Position numbers and translations under genes: made by a program. A stretch of DNA of 64,000 nt, from assembly GCF_026241895.1 (NCBI RefSeq), contig NZ_JAPJIV010000009.1, positions 1 to 64,000 on the forward strand, read 5' to 3'. This stretch comes from Pseudomonas sp. RIT-562 (GTDB lineage Bacteria > Pseudomonadota > Gammaproteobacteria > Pseudomonadales > Pseudomonadaceae). Positions 61,602-64,000 of this stretch are shown in pieces. The first letter of the stretch is position 1, and each line of letters begins with the position of its first letter. Below the pieces are notes generated by a model that was not told the DNA's origin, searched no databases, and saw only the letters and a program-made list of their open reading frames with translations.

Positions 61602-63017
61602 ATGAGCGTGGGATATTTCATTGGTCTGAACGACAAGACCACCTGTGGCGGAAAAGTCCTGGATGGTGACAACAGGCTCATGATGTACGGACTGGCACAT
61701 GCGCGCGAAGGCGACCGGGTCACGTGTGGAGAGGACGGGGAAACTTATAAGATCGTCGGTGGCATCTCGCACATGATCAGCCACGGAAAACACGTCGCCG
61801 GCACGCTGGACAGCTACAGCAGCTGTCCCTGTGAAGCCCGTCTTATCCCCTCGGTATTCACTGCCACCTACGTCAATGCGTCGAAGCCTGCGCGTCAGGC
61901 CGCGAGCAGCGTGGCTCAACCGATCGCTCCAGCGGCCACTTCCAATCCGGCAGCGCCGCAGCAGTCTGCTTTCGCCCCTTCTGCCAGCCCTATACCACCA
62001 CCCTTCAACAGGGTTGAGCCACAGGAACCCGGCTTTTATGTTGTGCCCAAGAGCATGACCCGCGAAGCCTTGGAAGCTTCACTTTTCCCCGCCCCCGATC
62101 CGGCCGTAGTCAGAAAATTCCGGGCACTCAACCCGGGGCATGGCAATTTCAAAGCCGGGTCTTTGATTGTGCTGAGCGATCCGAACAACTCGTCCTGCAC
62201 TTATCAGGAAGCTCAGCTGATGCAGGCGGCTCAAGAGGTGAGTGCAGCACTTGATCCGCTCACAGATCAGGAAGCCGAATTCCTGCTGCGTCACGGCGCC
62301 GAGATCGCCAGTTTTATGGGCCAGACTTCCACCTGGCTTGGCGTTAGCGCGGTAGTGATGGAGAAGCATCTGACCAACCTGCGCGATACCCTTCAAGCCA
62401 TGGAGCGCTTGCATCAAGACAGTTATCGCCAGCACGGACATTTGAAATCGCCTCAGTTCCACGCCGATCGTCAGCGTCTTCTCGGTCAGCTTGATGCGCA
62501 TTTGCTAAATTCCACTCGGGTGCGTGGCCAGACAACTTTGGGTGATCACCCAAAGTTAAAAAAGGCCTTAGGGATTTCGACTCGCAGCTTGGTGCATCAT
62601 TGGGACAAGGCCGGCGCGCCGGGGCAGATACCGGGGTATGCGACGCATGTTGACTCGACCAGTCGGGCGGCTAAATACATGAAGGCAGGTGGCTACATCG
62701 GTATTGCCATTGGTGGAGTTTCGTCGTTGCTGGCTGTGCAGGAAGTCTGTAATGGCGGATCTGAAACAGCTTGCGAGAAGGTCAGATTGAGGGAAGGCGG
62801 AAAATTCGCACTATCAACCGCTGGCGGATATTTGGGCGGAGAAATAGGCTTCTCCGTTAGCGCTCCTATTTGCGTTGCTCTTACGGTTTCTACGGGAGTT
62901 GGAGGTGTGATCTGCGTAGCGACCTTGGTTGGCGTTGGTGCGTGGGCTGGTACGAAAGTTGGTGCTAATGCAGGAGAGATTATGGGGGATAAGCTCTATG
63001 GAAGCTTGCGTCAATGA
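61602..63017 (+). CDS. PAAR-domain type VI secretion effector, probably membrane-active
   Basis: The 471-residue protein has an N-terminal PAAR-like tip domain (about 1-85; TTCGGKVLDG, GDRVTCGEDGETYKIVGGIS, HGKHVAGTLDSYSSCPC), a Pro/Ala linker (about 95-140), a LysM-like segment (about 145-200; EPGFYVVPKSMTREALEASL, GNFKAGSLIVLSDP), a helical region and a Gly-rich hydrophobic C-terminus (about 365-465; AGGYIGIAIGGVSSLLAV, LGGEIGFSV). Gly-zipper helices suggest a pore-former. Its stop overlaps the immunity gene by 4 nt. No T6SS structural genes are in the window. Confidence 0.8.
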   Translation: MSVGYFIGLNDKTTCGGKVLDGDNRLMMYGLAHAREGDRVTCGEDGETYKIVGGISHMISHGKHVAGTLDSYSSCPCEARLIPSVFTATYVNASKPARQAASSVAQPIAPAATSNPAAPQQSAFAPSASPIPPPFNRVEPQEPGFYVVPKSMTREALEASLFPAPDPAVVRKFRALNPGHGNFKAGSLIVLSDPNNSSCTYQEAQLMQAAQEVSAALDPLTDQEAEFLLRHGAEIASFMGQTSTWLGVSAVVMEKHLTNLRDTLQAMERLHQDSYRQHGHLKSPQFHADRQRLLGQLDAHLLNSTRVRGQTTLGDHPKLKKALGISTRSLVHHWDKAGAPGQIPGYATHVDSTSRAAKYMKAGGYIGIAIGGVSSLLAVQEVCNGGSETACEKVRLREGGKFALSTAGGYLGGEIGFSVSAPICVALTVSTGVGGVICVATLVGVGAWAGTKVGANAGEIMGDKLYGSLRQ

Positions 63018-63391
63018 TTGACCAGTGGTCTCCATGGATCGCGGTGGTTGTTATTGCTGGGCCGTATTTTCTGGTGATCGTAAGTATTGGATTCAGCTTT
63101 TACATTAGTCAACGTCACTTGGATGCAATGTTGGAAGCTTTACCAAATAGTCGTCACGTTCTTATTTGGGGAGCGGGTCTACGCTATCAAGGATCGTTCG
63201 CACGTCTAATGCTGGTCGCTAAACTTGGAGGGGTAGTTCTTTGGTCAGGACCTTGCGTTCGCGCGGGTGAGATGGATGCAGGGGATTTAAAGAATTTTCC
63301 TCCTGATTTAAAGAGATTGCTCCAAGTAAAGCTGGTTCTGACGATCGTTATTGTTATCTGGATGGCGCTGGGGTACGTCTTAGTAATGTAG
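63014..63391 (+). CDS. Immunity protein candidate, copy 1
   Basis: The 125-residue protein has two membrane helices (about 8-30 and 103-125) around a middle domain with ISQRHLDAMLEALPNSRHVL. Its ATG overlaps the effector stop (ATGA, 63014-63017). Such overlap and the membrane location fit an immunity protein against a membrane-acting effector. A paralogue starts at 63572. Confidence 0.75.
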   Translation: MIDQWSPWIAVVVIAGPYFLVIVSIGFSFYISQRHLDAMLEALPNSRHVLIWGAGLRYQGSFARLMLVAKLGGVVLWSGPCVRAGEMDAGDLKNFPPDLKRLLQVKLVLTIVIVIWMALGYVLVM

Positions 63392-63525
63392 AGTTAAGGA
63401 AAACGGACTTGAATGGACTGCTGGGAAAAATAAAAACAGCATAAATACTGGGAATGGATGCATTTTTCTTCCTCTTTTTTAATGAATAAATCCGTCCCCT
63501 TTTTCGGTCCCCTTTTTTCGAGGGA

Positions 63526-63582
63526 ATGACCGGTGAGGAAGCGGGGGAGATTGTTGTCAGAGAAATTTACAGTGATAATTGA
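63526..63582 (+). pseudogene. C-terminal tail of a lost effector
   Basis: A short frame reads TGEEAGEIVVREIYSDN and stops at 63580-63582. It matches the end of the intact effector (NAGEIMGDKLYGSLRQ) in length and pattern, and its stop overlaps the start of the second immunity gene just as in copy 1. No upstream effector sequence is seen. It looks like what is left after an effector cassette was replaced. Confidence 0.55.
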
Positions 63583-63958
63583 TGAGTTTTCGAAATCTTC
63601 GCTAGCGATTGGGCTTTTGATCACCCCAATGGTGCTGAGTATTGCCAGTTTTATATTCAGTATCTATCTAAGTCGCCGTCATTTGGATGCCATCATGGAG
63701 GCACTAATAACTAGCCGTTTTTTAATTGTCTGGGGTGCCGGTTGGGGTCGGCAAGGCTGGGTTGGAGGAATAATACTGATTACGAAAGTCGCTGGAATTT
63801 TTGTAATGCCCACTGTACATATACGCTACGGGGAGGTGGACGCTATCGAGATAAGAGATTTTCCTCGCCATCTTAAGCGTCTGCTCATAATTTATGTGGT
63901 TATGGTGGCTGTTTCAATAGTTTGGGCTGCATTTATGGTCTTACTGTTTAAGCTTTGA
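63572..63958 (+). CDS. Immunity protein candidate, copy 2 (orphan)
   Basis: The 128-residue paralogue from GTG 63572 aligns from its first residues with copy 1 (IIDEFSKSSLAIGLLITPMV; IYLSRRHLDAIMEALITSRF; VWGAGWGRQGWVGGI; RDFPRHLKRLL). Choosing this GTG, rather than the upstream GTG 63533, gives the same overlap with a preceding stop as in copy 1. Two membrane helices. It is an orphan immunity protein probably guarding against related effectors. Confidence 0.72.
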   Translation: MIIDEFSKSSLAIGLLITPMVLSIASFIFSIYLSRRHLDAIMEALITSRFLIVWGAGWGRQGWVGGIILITKVAGIFVMPTVHIRYGEVDAIEIRDFPRHLKRLLIIYVVMVAVSIVWAAFMVLLFKL

Positions 63959-64000
63959 TTAGTAAGCTGAGTGAATTCTATAGCTTGTACGTTATTGGAT

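Noticed and set aside
1..64000. CRISPR array, tRNA, rRNA, transposase or integrase
   Set aside because: No regularly spaced repeats, no cloverleaf or rRNA sequence, and no recombinase motifs were recognised in the window.

Overview
The window looks like a chromosomal accessory region of a fluorescent Pseudomonas (P. fluorescens group or a close relative). The grounds are Pseudomonas-type small families (DUF1652, DUF2986, DUF2798 and a small family I believe is DUF6555), an arsR-arsC-arsH order, a PAAR effector with small membrane immunity proteins, frequent TTG/GTG starts, and a REP-like fragment. I see no tRNA, rRNA, CRISPR array, intact transposase or integrase.

Layout. (1) 1-5.2 kb: a stress module on the + strand, holding a DUF421 membrane protein, a PLDc_N-like small membrane protein, manganese catalase, ZIP metal transporter, YciF-type ferritin-like protein, DUF2934 and a small helical protein. 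Three of these genes share a GGAACAC-centred motif upstream. (2) 5.4-9.6 kb: a 1383-residue CheB-CheR-PAS-histidine kinase-receiver hybrid. (3) 9.8-25 kb: small Pseudomonas-specific genes mixed with many broken genes: GT2 glycosyltransferase, haloacetate-dehalogenase-like hydrolase, SH3 protein, cupin, DUF2188, MFS remnant, a DUF7693-like gene and a histidine kinase. Intact genes include a zinc alcohol dehydrogenase, a PHA-depolymerase-like hydrolase, DUF1264 and stand-alone receivers. (4) 25-42.9 kb: cyclic-di-GMP genes (GGDEF-EAL with CHASE/PAS, GAF-GGDEF, Cache-GGDEF, CHASE-GGDEF, a truncated GGDEF-EAL), a Rieske oxygenase, a second receiver, a strongly structured stretch near 35.6 kb, and a head-to-head junction at 41.94 kb where two genes have both lost their 5' ends. 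(5) 43.4-46.4 kb: peroxiredoxin, DsbA-like protein, LtrA, ABM-like protein and a displaced fragment of a dsbA-like gene. (6) 46.7-60 kb: more ordinary, higher-GC genes: LLM oxidoreductase, two EamA exporters, PAS-GGDEF, acyltransferase 3, LysR regulators, a TacTA-like toxin-antitoxin pair, ars genes without arsB, and a secreted hydrolase. (7) 60.9-64 kb: a PAAR/type VI effector locus with two tandem immunity paralogues. The second is preceded by the leftover C-terminal tail of another effector.

How it works together: the left end reads as oxidative or envelope stress protection, the centre as signal input into c-di-GMP and chemotaxis-like output, the right end as arsenic detoxification and interbacterial competition. 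The most striking global property is decay plus duplication. At least six small gene families occur twice, usually with one decayed copy, and most broken genes can be reconstructed to a single ancestral frame with one to three lesions. All functional statements are read from sequence alone. Family names come from recognising motifs, and no database search was run.
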